Below are positions 34,645-42,037 of a stretch of DNA of 64,000 bases, in pieces. The position numbers and the translations under genes are program-made. This stretch comes from Spongiactinospora rosea (GTDB lineage Bacteria > Actinomycetota > Actinomycetes > Streptosporangiales > Streptosporangiaceae). Positions within the stretch are counted from its first letter, which is position 1, and every line of letters starts with the position of its first letter. A model generated the notes under the pieces. That model was given only the letters and a program-made list of their open reading frames with translations, ran no database searches and was not told the origin of the DNA. The DNA is taken from assembly GCF_003315795.1 (NCBI RefSeq), contig NZ_QMEY01000009.1:214600-278599 (forward strand). Reading direction: 5' to 3'.

Positions 34645-36377
34645 ATGTCCTCCTCAGGATCGAAATTCGGGTTGGTGGTGAGTTCGGCGAGTTCTGCGGG
34701 GTCGCTGGTGACGGTGTCGTGCTCCCAGGCGCTGCTGATCACCTGGAAGGCGGCGCGTTGCCGTCCGGCTGCGAGCAGGCCCATCCCGCGTTCGGCGGAC
34801 AGCAGGAGCTGACGTTCGCCGTCGGAGAGCTGGAAGGCGTCGGTGACGGTGTCGATGGCCTGCGGAGCTTGGCGGAGCAGGATCTGGGTGGTGGAGTTGC
34901 CGATCACCGCTTGGCCGATGTCGGAGCCGAGAAGGTCGGCGGCGTCCTGAGTGATCACTGACAGGCCGGCCCAATGTTTACGGGCGGCTTTGGCCATCTT
35001 GAGCAGGAATTTCGCGCCTTCGGGTTCGCGCATGAGCAGCCATGCCTCATCGACGACGACCAGGCGGGGGCGGCGGTCGGCCGGGTTGGAGAGGCGTCGC
35101 CAGACGGCGTCCAGGGTGAGCAGGGTGCCGACCGGCTTGAGTTCGTCGGGCAGGTCGCGCAGGGAGAAGACGATCAGGTGGGAGTCGGGGTGGGTGGTGG
35201 TCTGGCCGTCGAACAGGCGGCGGTGGCTCCCGGTGACGTAGGGGGCGAGCCCGGCGGCGAGCTGCTGCGCGTGCGGGTCGGGGTCGGCGGCGAGTGCGGT
35301 GGCCAGGTCGCGCATGAGCGGTGGGCGGCGCTGCCAGGTGTCCGGTTCGGTGGTGATTCCGGCGTTTCGGTAGGTGGCCAGGATGGCGCGATCGAGGGCG
35401 GCTTTGGCGGTGTTGGGCAGCGGTTCGCCGAGCATGACCGCGACCAGGGTGTGCAGGAACAGGGCGCGGCGGGTGAGCGGATCGTCGCCGGGGCGGCTGC
35501 TGGGCGGCAGGTCGAGGGGGTTGAGCCGGACGTCGGGGGCGCCGAAGTGGAGGTAGGCGCCGCCGACGGTTTCGGCGAGGCGGGCGTACTCGTCTTCGGG
35601 GTCGATGACGGCGACTTCGACCCCTTGGTACAGGGAGCGCAGGGCCTCCAGCTTGGCCAGGTAGGACTTTCCGCTGCCGCTGCTGGCCAGGATGACGGAG
35701 TTGTGGTTGGCCTGGGCGAAGCGGTCCCAGGCGACCAGGGACGCCGAGGAGAGGTTGGCTCCGTACAGGACGGCGGTGGGGCCGAGTTCGGTGGTCAGGT
35801 CGGGTGAGGTGAAGGGGAAGGCGGCGGCCAGGGCGGGGGTGTCGAAGCTGCGCCGCAGGTCGAGGTTGTCGTAGGCGAGGGGGAGGGAGCTGATCCAGCC
35901 TTGGAGTTGCCGGTAGGTGAGCGGCCGGGCGTCCAGGAGGAGGGATCCGGCCAGGGCACGTACCTGGGCGCATGCCTCATCAAGGGCTTGTGGCGTGGTG
36001 GCGTGCACGGTCAGGTAGATCGAGGCGCGGAACAGTTTGGCCTGGCCGCGGGCGATGCGGGCGGCGAGGTCCTGGGCGTCTTCGGCGGCGGCTTCGGTAC
36101 CAGGGTCCAGGAGGCGTCCGTGCTGGTGGTCGCTGCGCAGCCCGGACTCCAGGCGGGCGAACTGCTTGCGCAACCGGTCGGAGGCGACGAGCGAGGGCAC
36201 CGGCTCGATGTGCAGGGAGACGTCCAGGCGTCCGGGGTAGGTGAGCAGGGGTTCCAGCCATCCGGGGGCGACCTCGCGGGGGTAGCCGGTGATCGCGAGG
36301 ATGGCGCAGACACCGTCGGTGACGTGCAGCCTTCGGGGCTGGACCTCGATCGAGTCAGGGCCGAAGCGGATGGTCAC
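34641..36377 (-). CDS. VirB4-like type IV secretion ATPase
   Basis: 578 residues from a GTG overlapping the PrgI-like stop (GTGA). Walker A ASSGSGKSYLAKL at about 231-243; EVAVIDPEDEYARLAE; Walker B-like PRLVVVDEAWLLMREPEG; and LSVITQDAADLLGSDIGQAVIGNS, all diagnostic of VirB4/TraC-like ATPases. It is shorter than many VirB4 proteins and lacks most of the N-terminal extension. It energises the T4SS at the inner membrane. Confidence 0.92.
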   Translation of the reverse strand: MTIRFGPDSIEVQPRRLHVTDGVCAILAITGYPREVAPGWLEPLLTYPGRLDVSLHIEPVPSLVASDRLRKQFARLESGLRSDHQHGRLLDPGTEAAAEDAQDLAARIARGQAKLFRASIYLTVHATTPQALDEACAQVRALAGSLLLDARPLTYRQLQGWISSLPLAYDNLDLRRSFDTPALAAAFPFTSPDLTTELGPTAVLYGANLSSASLVAWDRFAQANHNSVILASSGSGKSYLAKLEALRSLYQGVEVAVIDPEDEYARLAETVGGAYLHFGAPDVRLNPLDLPPSSRPGDDPLTRRALFLHTLVAVMLGEPLPNTAKAALDRAILATYRNAGITTEPDTWQRRPPLMRDLATALAADPDPHAQQLAAGLAPYVTGSHRRLFDGQTTTHPDSHLIVFSLRDLPDELKPVGTLLTLDAVWRRLSNPADRRPRLVVVDEAWLLMREPEGAKFLLKMAKAARKHWAGLSVITQDAADLLGSDIGQAVIGNSTTQILLRQAPQAIDTVTDAFQLSDGERQLLLSAERGMGLLAAGRQRAAFQVISSAWEHDTVTSDPAELAELTTNPNFDPEEDI

Positions 36378-37264
36378 CGGGAGCCTCCGATCACGTCGTC
36401 GCCGTCGGGCAGTGGTGGTGCGGTGGGGTCGAAGCAGGAGGTCAGCAGGGCATGGACGGCGGTGGCCGGGAGCGGCCGGACCACCAGTCCGCCGGCCGAC
36501 AGCACGCGTGCGGCCTCGTCCAGCCGGCGTAGGGCCGTACTGCCATGCGGACCTGCGGCGGGTTCACGGACGATGAGCAGGACCTGGCGGCGCAGCAGGT
36601 CATGCCGGGCCGATAGGTCGGTGAGGAAGGCGGCGTGCTCGGCGGCGGCGTGTGAGAGTGCCGGGTGGGGCAGGGCGGGAGCGGAGTTGCGCAGGTCGGC
36701 GATGGCGGCCGACAGATCGATGCGCTCGGCGCGTACCAGGACCTGGACCTGGCCGGACAGCGCGTTGAGCCACCGGGCGAAGGCGGACACGAGCGCGTCC
36801 TGCTCCTCGGCCGTACGCAGCGCGAAGTTGACGGTGGAGACCTCGGCGACGGCGGCGACGCCGTCCGGGCCCAGGTCGATCAGGCCGTGCTCGGTGACAC
36901 CGCGGGCGGGCAGCCGCAGCGGGGACGGCGATGGCCCCGGGCGAGCAGCTATCCAGGTGGGTGGGGCTGGGGCGGCGGATCGGGTCATGTGCTTGGCGGC
37001 GCGGCGGTGGCGCAGGGCGGCGAGGACGTAGCGGTCCAGGGAGATACCGTCGTGCCGGCCGATGGCCAGCACGATGCCCGCAACCGCGATGGGCACGGCG
37101 AAGACGGCCAGGGCCAGCGGCGGGACGTGGTCGGCCAGGAGCAGGTAGCCGCCGTACAGCAGTACGCCGGTGCCGCCGAAGATGATGATCTGACGCGCGG
37201 TAAAGCCTCCGATGATCTTGTCCGGGGCCTCGACGTCGGCGGGGATGCGGACGATGTCGTTCAT
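36374..37264 (-). CDS. PrgI-family T4SS membrane protein
   Basis: 296 residues from ATG 37264, overlapping the upstream gene. The N-terminal IPADVEAPDKIIGGFTARQ followed by two hydrophobic helices (residues about 28-46 and 50-66) is the PrgI signature, VirB3-like and always next to VirB4 in Gram-positive elements. The extended cytoplasmic C-terminal domain (about 200 residues, VLVRAERIDLSAAIADL, RRQVLLIVREP) is usual in the actinobacterial forms. Confidence 0.88.
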   Translation of the reverse strand: MNDIVRIPADVEAPDKIIGGFTARQIIIFGGTGVLLYGGYLLLADHVPPLALAVFAVPIAVAGIVLAIGRHDGISLDRYVLAALRHRRAAKHMTRSAAPAPPTWIAARPGPSPSPLRLPARGVTEHGLIDLGPDGVAAVAEVSTVNFALRTAEEQDALVSAFARWLNALSGQVQVLVRAERIDLSAAIADLRNSAPALPHPALSHAAAEHAAFLTDLSARHDLLRRQVLLIVREPAAGPHGSTALRRLDEAARVLSAGGLVVRPLPATAVHALLTSCFDPTAPPLPDGDDVIGGSR

Positions 37265-38859
37265 CGCTTGTCACCGCCCTTGCGGCGGGCGGGCGGCTTG
37301 CGGCGGGGCTCGCCGTGGTTCTCCGGCCATTCGGGCGTGCCGGGAATCGGCGCGCCGGGCGCGACGATCGGGCGGACCGGGGTGCCGCCGGTTGCCTTGG
37401 GCGGGGTGGCCGTGCTCTGGTTGCGGAGGTGGTACATCTGCCCGAGCCCGGCCGGGCCTCTGGCGTAGTAGGTCTCGCGCGGGTAGCCGTAGACGGGGGT
37501 GGTCGCGGGGACCGGGCCGGGCGGGTTGGGAGTGGGCCGGTACTTGCCCGGCATCGGCGGCCCGGTCGGCGCGTGTTTGATCGGGGTCGGGGCCCATTGC
37601 TGCGGCGGACGGCGGGCACCGACCGGGGCGTGCTTGAACGGCCCGCTGCCACCCCGTGCCGCGACGGCAGCGGTGCCGGCAATACCGGTTGCCGCGGCTG
37701 CCGTACCGGCAACCGCTCCTGCCATCGCTGGCAAGGCCCGCCCTGTCATGGCAGTGGCCGTTGCCGTTTTCCTGCCGCTGCGGCCCCGCCCGAGGTGCAG
37801 CGTGCTCAGGATCGGTGAGGCGAGCCGGTAGGCGATGGCGTACTTGACGATCCGGGCGATCGTCGAGCCGCGGCCACGGTGGGTGAAGACCGTACGCGAC
37901 ACCCAGCCAGGGATGCGGACCAAGATGATCAGCAGGCACAGGGCGATCAGCAGGTTGTAGAGCTGGCCGTGGAGCGTCAGCCCGACGATCTGACGGCCGT
38001 CCTGGTTGAAGAAGATCCGCACCGCGGCCACCAGGGTCAGGGACTGGCCGATCTGGATGAGCAGCAGACCGGTGAACGCCCGGCCCCACAGCCGGGCCGC
38101 GCCGTCGGTATGCGGTAGCGCCAGGCAGGCCAGCGCGAGAGGCGCGACGATCACCAGCAGGATCGTCATGGCGATGCGGAACATGAAGGTGATCAGCAGC
38201 AGGATCAGCAGGATGACCGCGACCAGGGCGAGCAGGACGTAGAAGATCTCGCCGTCGTTGTAGGGCAGGATCATCGTCCGGATGGCGTTGGTCGCGCGTG
38301 CCGCGTCGAAGTCCTGGCCGAGCAGTGCGAGCGAGACGCCGTTGGCCAGCCGGACGGCTTCGATCGTGAAGAACAGGCTGAAGTTCGCGGCCCCGAACGC
38401 CACGACCAGGCGCGGCAGTACCTCCTTGATCGCGTACCGGGTCTGTACCGTGCCATGGCCCATGACCATCACCCCGGCGGCGATCACCAGGACCACGAAG
38501 CCGCTGTTGGCCAGGACCGCGCTCGCCTGCCACAGATCATGGATCCGTGGCTGTCCCTCGATGTCCGGTGTGGCCAGCAGGGTCTCGGCCAGGGCGCTCA
38601 GCAGGGGGCGGATCGCCATGGCGGTGAGCTGGGCGAACCAGTTGTTGATCTGCCCGTTCACCCAGCCGCCCAGGTCCAGTCCGAACGGCGGAGCCGGAGG
38701 AGAAGGGGGGCTGGGGGTGGGGGTGGGTGCCGGCGTCGGTGCGGCGGCAGCGGGCCCGGCAATGGCGATCACGGCCAGTGCCGGTGCGGCAACGGTTGCG
38801 GCAACCGGGACGGCAACGATGGCAACGGGCCGGAAGGTGCCCGGCCAAGGGGCCGCCAT
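37261..38859 (-). CDS. VirB6/TrbL-like polytopic T4SS protein
   Basis: 532 residues from ATG 38859 overlapping the previous stop (TGATG); GTG 38862 is one codon longer. Signal-like N-terminus, Pro-rich spacer, then about seven hydrophobic helices between residues 110 and 335 (for example FVVLVIAAGVMVMG, VLLALVAVILLILLLITFMF, LLLIQIGQSLTLVAAVRIF), then a long basic, Pro/Gly-rich cytoplasmic tail. Topology and place match VirB6/TrbL-type channel components. Confidence 0.85.
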   Translation of the reverse strand: MAAPWPGTFRPVAIVAVPVAATVAAPALAVIAIAGPAAAAPTPAPTPTPSPPSPPAPPFGLDLGGWVNGQINNWFAQLTAMAIRPLLSALAETLLATPDIEGQPRIHDLWQASAVLANSGFVVLVIAAGVMVMGHGTVQTRYAIKEVLPRLVVAFGAANFSLFFTIEAVRLANGVSLALLGQDFDAARATNAIRTMILPYNDGEIFYVLLALVAVILLILLLITFMFRIAMTILLVIVAPLALACLALPHTDGAARLWGRAFTGLLLIQIGQSLTLVAAVRIFFNQDGRQIVGLTLHGQLYNLLIALCLLIILVRIPGWVSRTVFTHRGRGSTIARIVKYAIAYRLASPILSTLHLGRGRSGRKTATATAMTGRALPAMAGAVAGTAAAATGIAGTAAVAARGGSGPFKHAPVGARRPPQQWAPTPIKHAPTGPPMPGKYRPTPNPPGPVPATTPVYGYPRETYYARGPAGLGQMYHLRNQSTATPPKATGGTPVRPIVAPGAPIPGTPEWPENHGEPRRKPPARRKGGDKR

Positions 38860-39932
38860 CACCCGCTCACCAGATGCCGCAGGACGTTCACCAGCAGCGG
38901 CGCCAGTACGGCCAGCGCGTACCCGAACGCGCTCGCCTTCAGCGCCGCCTTGGCCTTGTGCACCTCTCCCGGATCACCGCCCGCGATCAGGTACCGCACC
39001 CCGCCGACGGTGAGCATCAGCGTGGCAAGGGCCGCGAGCAGGCCGACCAGCCAGGTTCGCGTGTTGTCGAAGACCCTGCCGAGATCTTCCGGTCGGGTCG
39101 GCGGGGAGGGCGGTGGGTTGGCGATCATCCCGAACGCGACGGTTGCCAGCGTGGCAACGACCACGGCAACGATTGCCACGATCACGACGGCGTTCCGTAG
39201 CCGCCGCTGCCACCGCCTGCCGGGCGTTGCCGTTTCGGCAGGTGCGGTGGCGGCCGTGCCGGTCAGCGGCGGGGCGTCCTGCGGCCGTCGCGCCTCCGCC
39301 GGAGCGGGTCGGGGTGGGGGAAAGAGGGGCCGCGCGGAGCCGGAGGTGACGCCCCTGCCTCCTTTCTCATGGTCGGAGTCGGATGCGGTATCTGAGGTGA
39401 TCCGGCTCCGCGCGGAGTTCATGGGTGTCGCGTCGAGGGGGGCGATGGCCCGCGCGCCGGGACGAAACCGTTCCTGTGCCTGCCGCGCTTGTGCGCACAA
39501 CCGGAAGCGCAGGTTGGGCTGGTCGAGGTCGGCGCTACGGACCGCGTCAAGGAAGCGGGTCAGTACCTCGTGATCGATGACCGCCACATCCGGTACCCGC
39601 CGCTGGGCGGTGATCTCGTCGGCGATCCGGTCGGCGATCGCGCGCAGGGTAGGCAACGCGATCCCGGTGATGGCGGCCTGCCACAGCGGGCCTCCGGTAC
39701 GGGCACGGCTGATCATTTTCCGCCACACCGCATCGCGGGTCGCGCTGCTCAGTAGTGGATGCCGCAGCATGCTGCGCAGCTCGTTCAGCGGGATGGGCCG
39801 TTGCGGGAGATCGGGCGCGAGCGTTCCGTCGATCGTCAGGCAGTGCGGCTGCTCGCAAAGAAGCTGGAAGAGATGCTCGACGGCGTCCAGCGTGAGGTGC
39901 CGGCGGGTGGGCTGGTGGGGCTTGGATTGCAT
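38859..39932 (-). CDS. Fusion of a helical cytoplasmic domain with a VirB2-like pilin/TM domain
   Basis: 357 residues from ATG 39932 (GGGGAG 6 nt upstream). Residues 1 to about 150 form a soluble helical module (LTLDAVEHLFQLLCEQPH; LPQRPIPLNELRSMLRHP; RTGGPLWQAAITGIALP) that I recall as a stand-alone conserved protein in other actinobacterial elements. A Pro-rich linker, a membrane segment (VVIVAIVAVVVATLATVAF) and then a pilin-like double-helix part follow (VFDNTRTWLVGLLAALATLML, RYLIAGGDPGEVHKAKAAL, ALAVLAPLLVNVL). The C-terminal part alone is what VirB2/TrbC-like proteins of these operons look like. It is the first gene of the T4SS operon. Confidence 0.75.
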   Translation of the reverse strand: MQSKPHQPTRRHLTLDAVEHLFQLLCEQPHCLTIDGTLAPDLPQRPIPLNELRSMLRHPLLSSATRDAVWRKMISRARTGGPLWQAAITGIALPTLRAIADRIADEITAQRRVPDVAVIDHEVLTRFLDAVRSADLDQPNLRFRLCAQARQAQERFRPGARAIAPLDATPMNSARSRITSDTASDSDHEKGGRGVTSGSARPLFPPPRPAPAEARRPQDAPPLTGTAATAPAETATPGRRWQRRLRNAVVIVAIVAVVVATLATVAFGMIANPPPSPPTRPEDLGRVFDNTRTWLVGLLAALATLMLTVGGVRYLIAGGDPGEVHKAKAALKASAFGYALAVLAPLLVNVLRHLVSG

Positions 39933-40141
39933 CGGTGACTCCCCGGCGCGAGGAAATTTCGGTTGCTCGCCATCCGGTCTACGGGCCGGCTCAGGCAACC
40001 CTCTGGCGGAACCCGAAGCGCCTCACTTGCCAGCGTGAACGCTATTTCCGCAGGTCAAAGCCCAAATGCGGGAACCTGCCAGTGGTTTGCCAGTGCTGCC
40101 GCCTCAACTGGAATCCATCTGAGGAACGCCCCGCACCACCC
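39933..40141. promoter_or_regulatory. Divergent control region of the T4SS operon and XF1762 gene
   Basis: The minus-strand T4SS operon starts at 39932 and the next gene runs the other way. The gap contains an imperfect inverted repeat TTTCCGCA (40045-40052) / TGCGGGAA (40067-40074) and a direct repeat of TGCCAGTG (40077-40084 and 40089-40096 approx.), plausible operator sites. No promoter consensus is clear. Confidence 0.35.
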
Positions 40142-40636
40142 GTGAACCCACTATCCGCACCCGGCCACCACGCCACCAACACCCGCCCGGCCATCCGGCA
40201 GCGCCTGGTCATCGTTCCGCTGGCCATCCGTACCGCCCGCGCGTTCGTCGCCTGGCAGCACCGCCACCTCGGCCCGCCGCCCGGCGCCATGTTCGCCATC
40301 GGCGTCACCACACCCGACACCACACTGGTGGGCGTGGCCATCATCGGCCGCCCCACCACCCGCGCCTTCGACGACGGCTTCACCGCCGAAGTCACCCGCC
40401 TGGCCACCGACGGCACACCCAACGCCTGCTCCGCCCTACTGGGCGCGGCCTGGCGAGCCGCCCGCGCCATGGGCCACCGCCGCCTGATCACCTACACCCG
40501 CGCCCGCGAACCTGGGACCAGCCTCCACGCCGCCGGCTATCGCCGCGTCACCGCCCGCCCACAAGCAATCGCCGCTGACGGCATCCAGCGGACCTTGTGG
40601 GAGATCACCGCCGTGAATCCGGACGGAGGGCGCTGA
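40142..40636 (+). CDS. XF1762-family (GNAT-like) protein
   Basis: 164 residues from GTG 40142; the frame is open further upstream but that part is not protein-like. The motifs VPLAIRTARAFVAWQHRHLG, MFAIGV, VGVAIIGRP, and EVTRLATDGTPNACSALLGAAWRAARAMG match the XF1762 family, small acetyltransferase-like proteins very common on actinobacterial mobile elements. The substrate is unknown. The ribosome binding site is weak. Confidence 0.85.
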   Translation: MNPLSAPGHHATNTRPAIRQRLVIVPLAIRTARAFVAWQHRHLGPPPGAMFAIGVTTPDTTLVGVAIIGRPTTRAFDDGFTAEVTRLATDGTPNACSALLGAAWRAARAMGHRRLITYTRAREPGTSLHAAGYRRVTARPQAIAADGIQRTLWEITAVNPDGGR

Positions 40637-40754
40637 TCATGTTCACGCGCCCTCCGAGCGATTCCGACCGACGCGTAGGTGGCCGCCGGCCAGAGGCGTG
40701 CCGTTGTGACGCTGTGACCAACGCCACGCCGTATGGGACGGGCGGTGATACGGA

Positions 40755-41000
40755 ATGACTCCCATGACGATCGATGAGGTGGAGCGGCTTCCCGCGGTGA
40801 TTCCGCTGCTGACCGCCGCCCGCGCGCTCGGCATCAGCCGTAACTCTGCATACCGGCTGGTGAAGCGTGGAGAGTTTCCCTGCCGGGTCATACAGATCGG
40901 TGAAACCTACCGGGTACCCACAGCCGAGATTCTGTCCATCCTGGGACTGAGCAGCGCCCTGTCGAATGATGCACCACCGTCACCAAAGGACAGGCGTTAA
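40755..41000 (+). CDS. xis: Excisionase-like MerR-type HTH protein
   Basis: 81 residues from ATG 40755 (ATG 40764 also possible). LLTAARALGISRNSAYRLVKRGEFP and YRVPTAEILSILGL form the helix-turn-helix plus wing of excisionase (Xis) proteins, the directionality factors of site-specific integration. In actinobacterial elements xis is normally followed directly by an integrase gene and the tRNA attachment site. Here the tRNA-Ile lies 0.8 kb away but no integrase is present between them. Confidence 0.8.
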   Translation: MTPMTIDEVERLPAVIPLLTAARALGISRNSAYRLVKRGEFPCRVIQIGETYRVPTAEILSILGLSSALSNDAPPSPKDRR

Positions 41001-41108
41001 GAGTCGAATCGGTGCGGAACCGTGGCACCTCCCTGGACAAACTGATCGAGGATGCCACGGACCGCCCTTCACAAACAGGCAGTGCGTGACGGCGCCTGCG
41101 GGCCCGGC

Positions 41109-41415
41109 TCAGGAGAGGTCAGCGAAGAAGCGTGCTACGTCGTAGTTGGCGATCAGGCGGGCAAGGCCGAGAGGTGTTTGACCGCTGCTGTTCGCCTTGA
41201 AAGGGTCGGCTCCCCAGCGGCGCAGCAATTCGATCATGCGACCGTCACCGCGCGAGTTGAACACGGCACTCCTGAGCGGCAAAGTGCACAGGTGTCAGCC
41301 CTCGGCGATCTGGCGCGCTTGGATCTGCTCCCGCGTCCAAGAGCGCCTTGGCGGTGCCGAGGTCGTTCGAGACGGCCGCGTAGTGAAGCGGTGACCTACC
41401 AGCGCGATCAAGCAT
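41109..41415 (-). pseudogene. Broken ankyrin-repeat gene
   Basis: From ATG 41415 the frame reads DRAGRSPLHYAAVSNDLG, ALLDAGADPSAPDRRGLTPVHFAAQE and then runs into a stop. The frame shifts near 41270 and continues as AVFNSRGDGRMIELLRRWGADP and GQTPLGLARLIANYDVARFF to the stop at 41109. Both halves match a common actinobacterial ankyrin-repeat protein. About 20-25 residues that should join AAQE to AVFNSRG are missing, so an internal deletion caused the shift. A TGA also sits in frame upstream of the ATG. Confidence 0.75.
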
Positions 41416-41763
41416 CGTGCCCCGTTTCCGTTCGCAGGCTCATCGACGGACGTGAAGCCGTGATCAAGGTGCGACTGCATCCATCACCCACGGTACGGCT
41501 TGCTTTGGTGACTTGACCGAGTTGGCCATGACGGCGTGGATCCACTCGGGCAGGAACCTCTTCATCTGATGGTCCTGACGCCTCACGGGTCGGCGGCGAG
41601 TACGGGCCCTCCGCTGGTGCCTTCCGCGGCCCAGCGCTTGAACGGTGATCTTGGCTCGCAAGCCAGGGATCATGTGATCAAGGTGCTCTCGGTGACCCTT
41701 CACGCCCCCCGCGTGACCGGCGGTCACGTCAAAGACCACGGTCAAATGACGGTCAAACGATCA

Positions 41764-41798
41764 AGAGGCCGCATCCATGATCTTGGGATGTGGCCTCT
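41764..41798. terminator. Hairpin next to the tRNA 3' end
   Basis: Arms AGAGGCCGCATCC and GGATGTGGCCTCT pair with one mismatch around the loop ATGATCTTG. It lies 18 bases beyond the CCA end of tRNA-Ile and could end transcription from both directions; similar hairpins follow integrase genes in actinobacterial elements. Confidence 0.6.
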
Positions 41799-41815
41799 GA
41801 GCTGGGGAAACGTGG

Positions 41816-41889
41816 TGGGGCTACCAGGACTTGAACCTGGGACCTCTTCCTTATCAGGGAAGCGCTCTAACCGTCTGAGCTATAGCCCC
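41816..41889 (-). tRNA. tRNA-Ile (anticodon GAU)
   Basis: On the minus strand the acceptor stem GGGGCTA / TAGCCCC, D-arm GCTC...GAGC, anticodon arm CTTCCCTGATAAGGAAG with anticodon GAT, and T-arm CCAGGTTCAAGTCCTGG fold perfectly. The discriminator is A, and CCA is encoded in the DNA at 41813-41815. It stands downstream of gyrA as in other actinobacteria (ileT). The tRNA-Ala that usually follows is absent here, and an excisionase gene lies beyond its 3' end, so this tRNA is the likely attachment site of an integrated element. Confidence 0.97.
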
Positions 41890-41987
41890 GCAGAGTGTGG
41901 CATTGAGCGTATCGCATCCGGATGGCCGGAGCGAATCGGTTGCCGACGGGGAAAAGCTTACCGTGTCGCGGGGGGTGGGTGGGTCGT

Positions 41988-42019
41988 CGTCCCCGCGAGG
42001 GTGGGGCCTCGCGGGGACG
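41988..42019 (-). terminator. Terminator after the gyrB-gyrA-DUF3566 unit
   Basis: Perfect 13-bp stem CGTCCCCGCGAGG / CCTCGCGGGGACG with loop GTGGGG, 19 bases after the DUF3566 stop codon. No T-run, as often in actinobacteria. Confidence 0.75.
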
Positions 42020-42037
42020 GGGTAGGGCGAGGTGGGT

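Larger units (their letters stand above)
41001..41815. other. Junction region between xis and tRNA-Ile; no integrase
   Basis: Apart from the broken ankyrin gene (41109-41415) this stretch contains no supported gene. Tandem TCAAA-type repeats near 41730-41760 (GTCAAAGACC, GTCAAATGAC, GTCAAACGAT) and a hairpin just before the tRNA look like the sequence that usually follows an integrase gene. An integrase of normal size (over 1 kb) does not fit. A minus frame 41464-41745 has no recognisable content. Confidence 0.5.

Noticed and set aside
41464..41745. 93-codon minus-strand frame near the tRNA
   Set aside because: No ribosome binding site, no recognisable integrase or other motif; possibly part of a decayed gene.
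41001..41815. Tyrosine integrase gene between xis and the tRNA
   Set aside because: I looked for the conserved R...H-x-x-R...Y pattern on both strands and did not find it; the space is too short.
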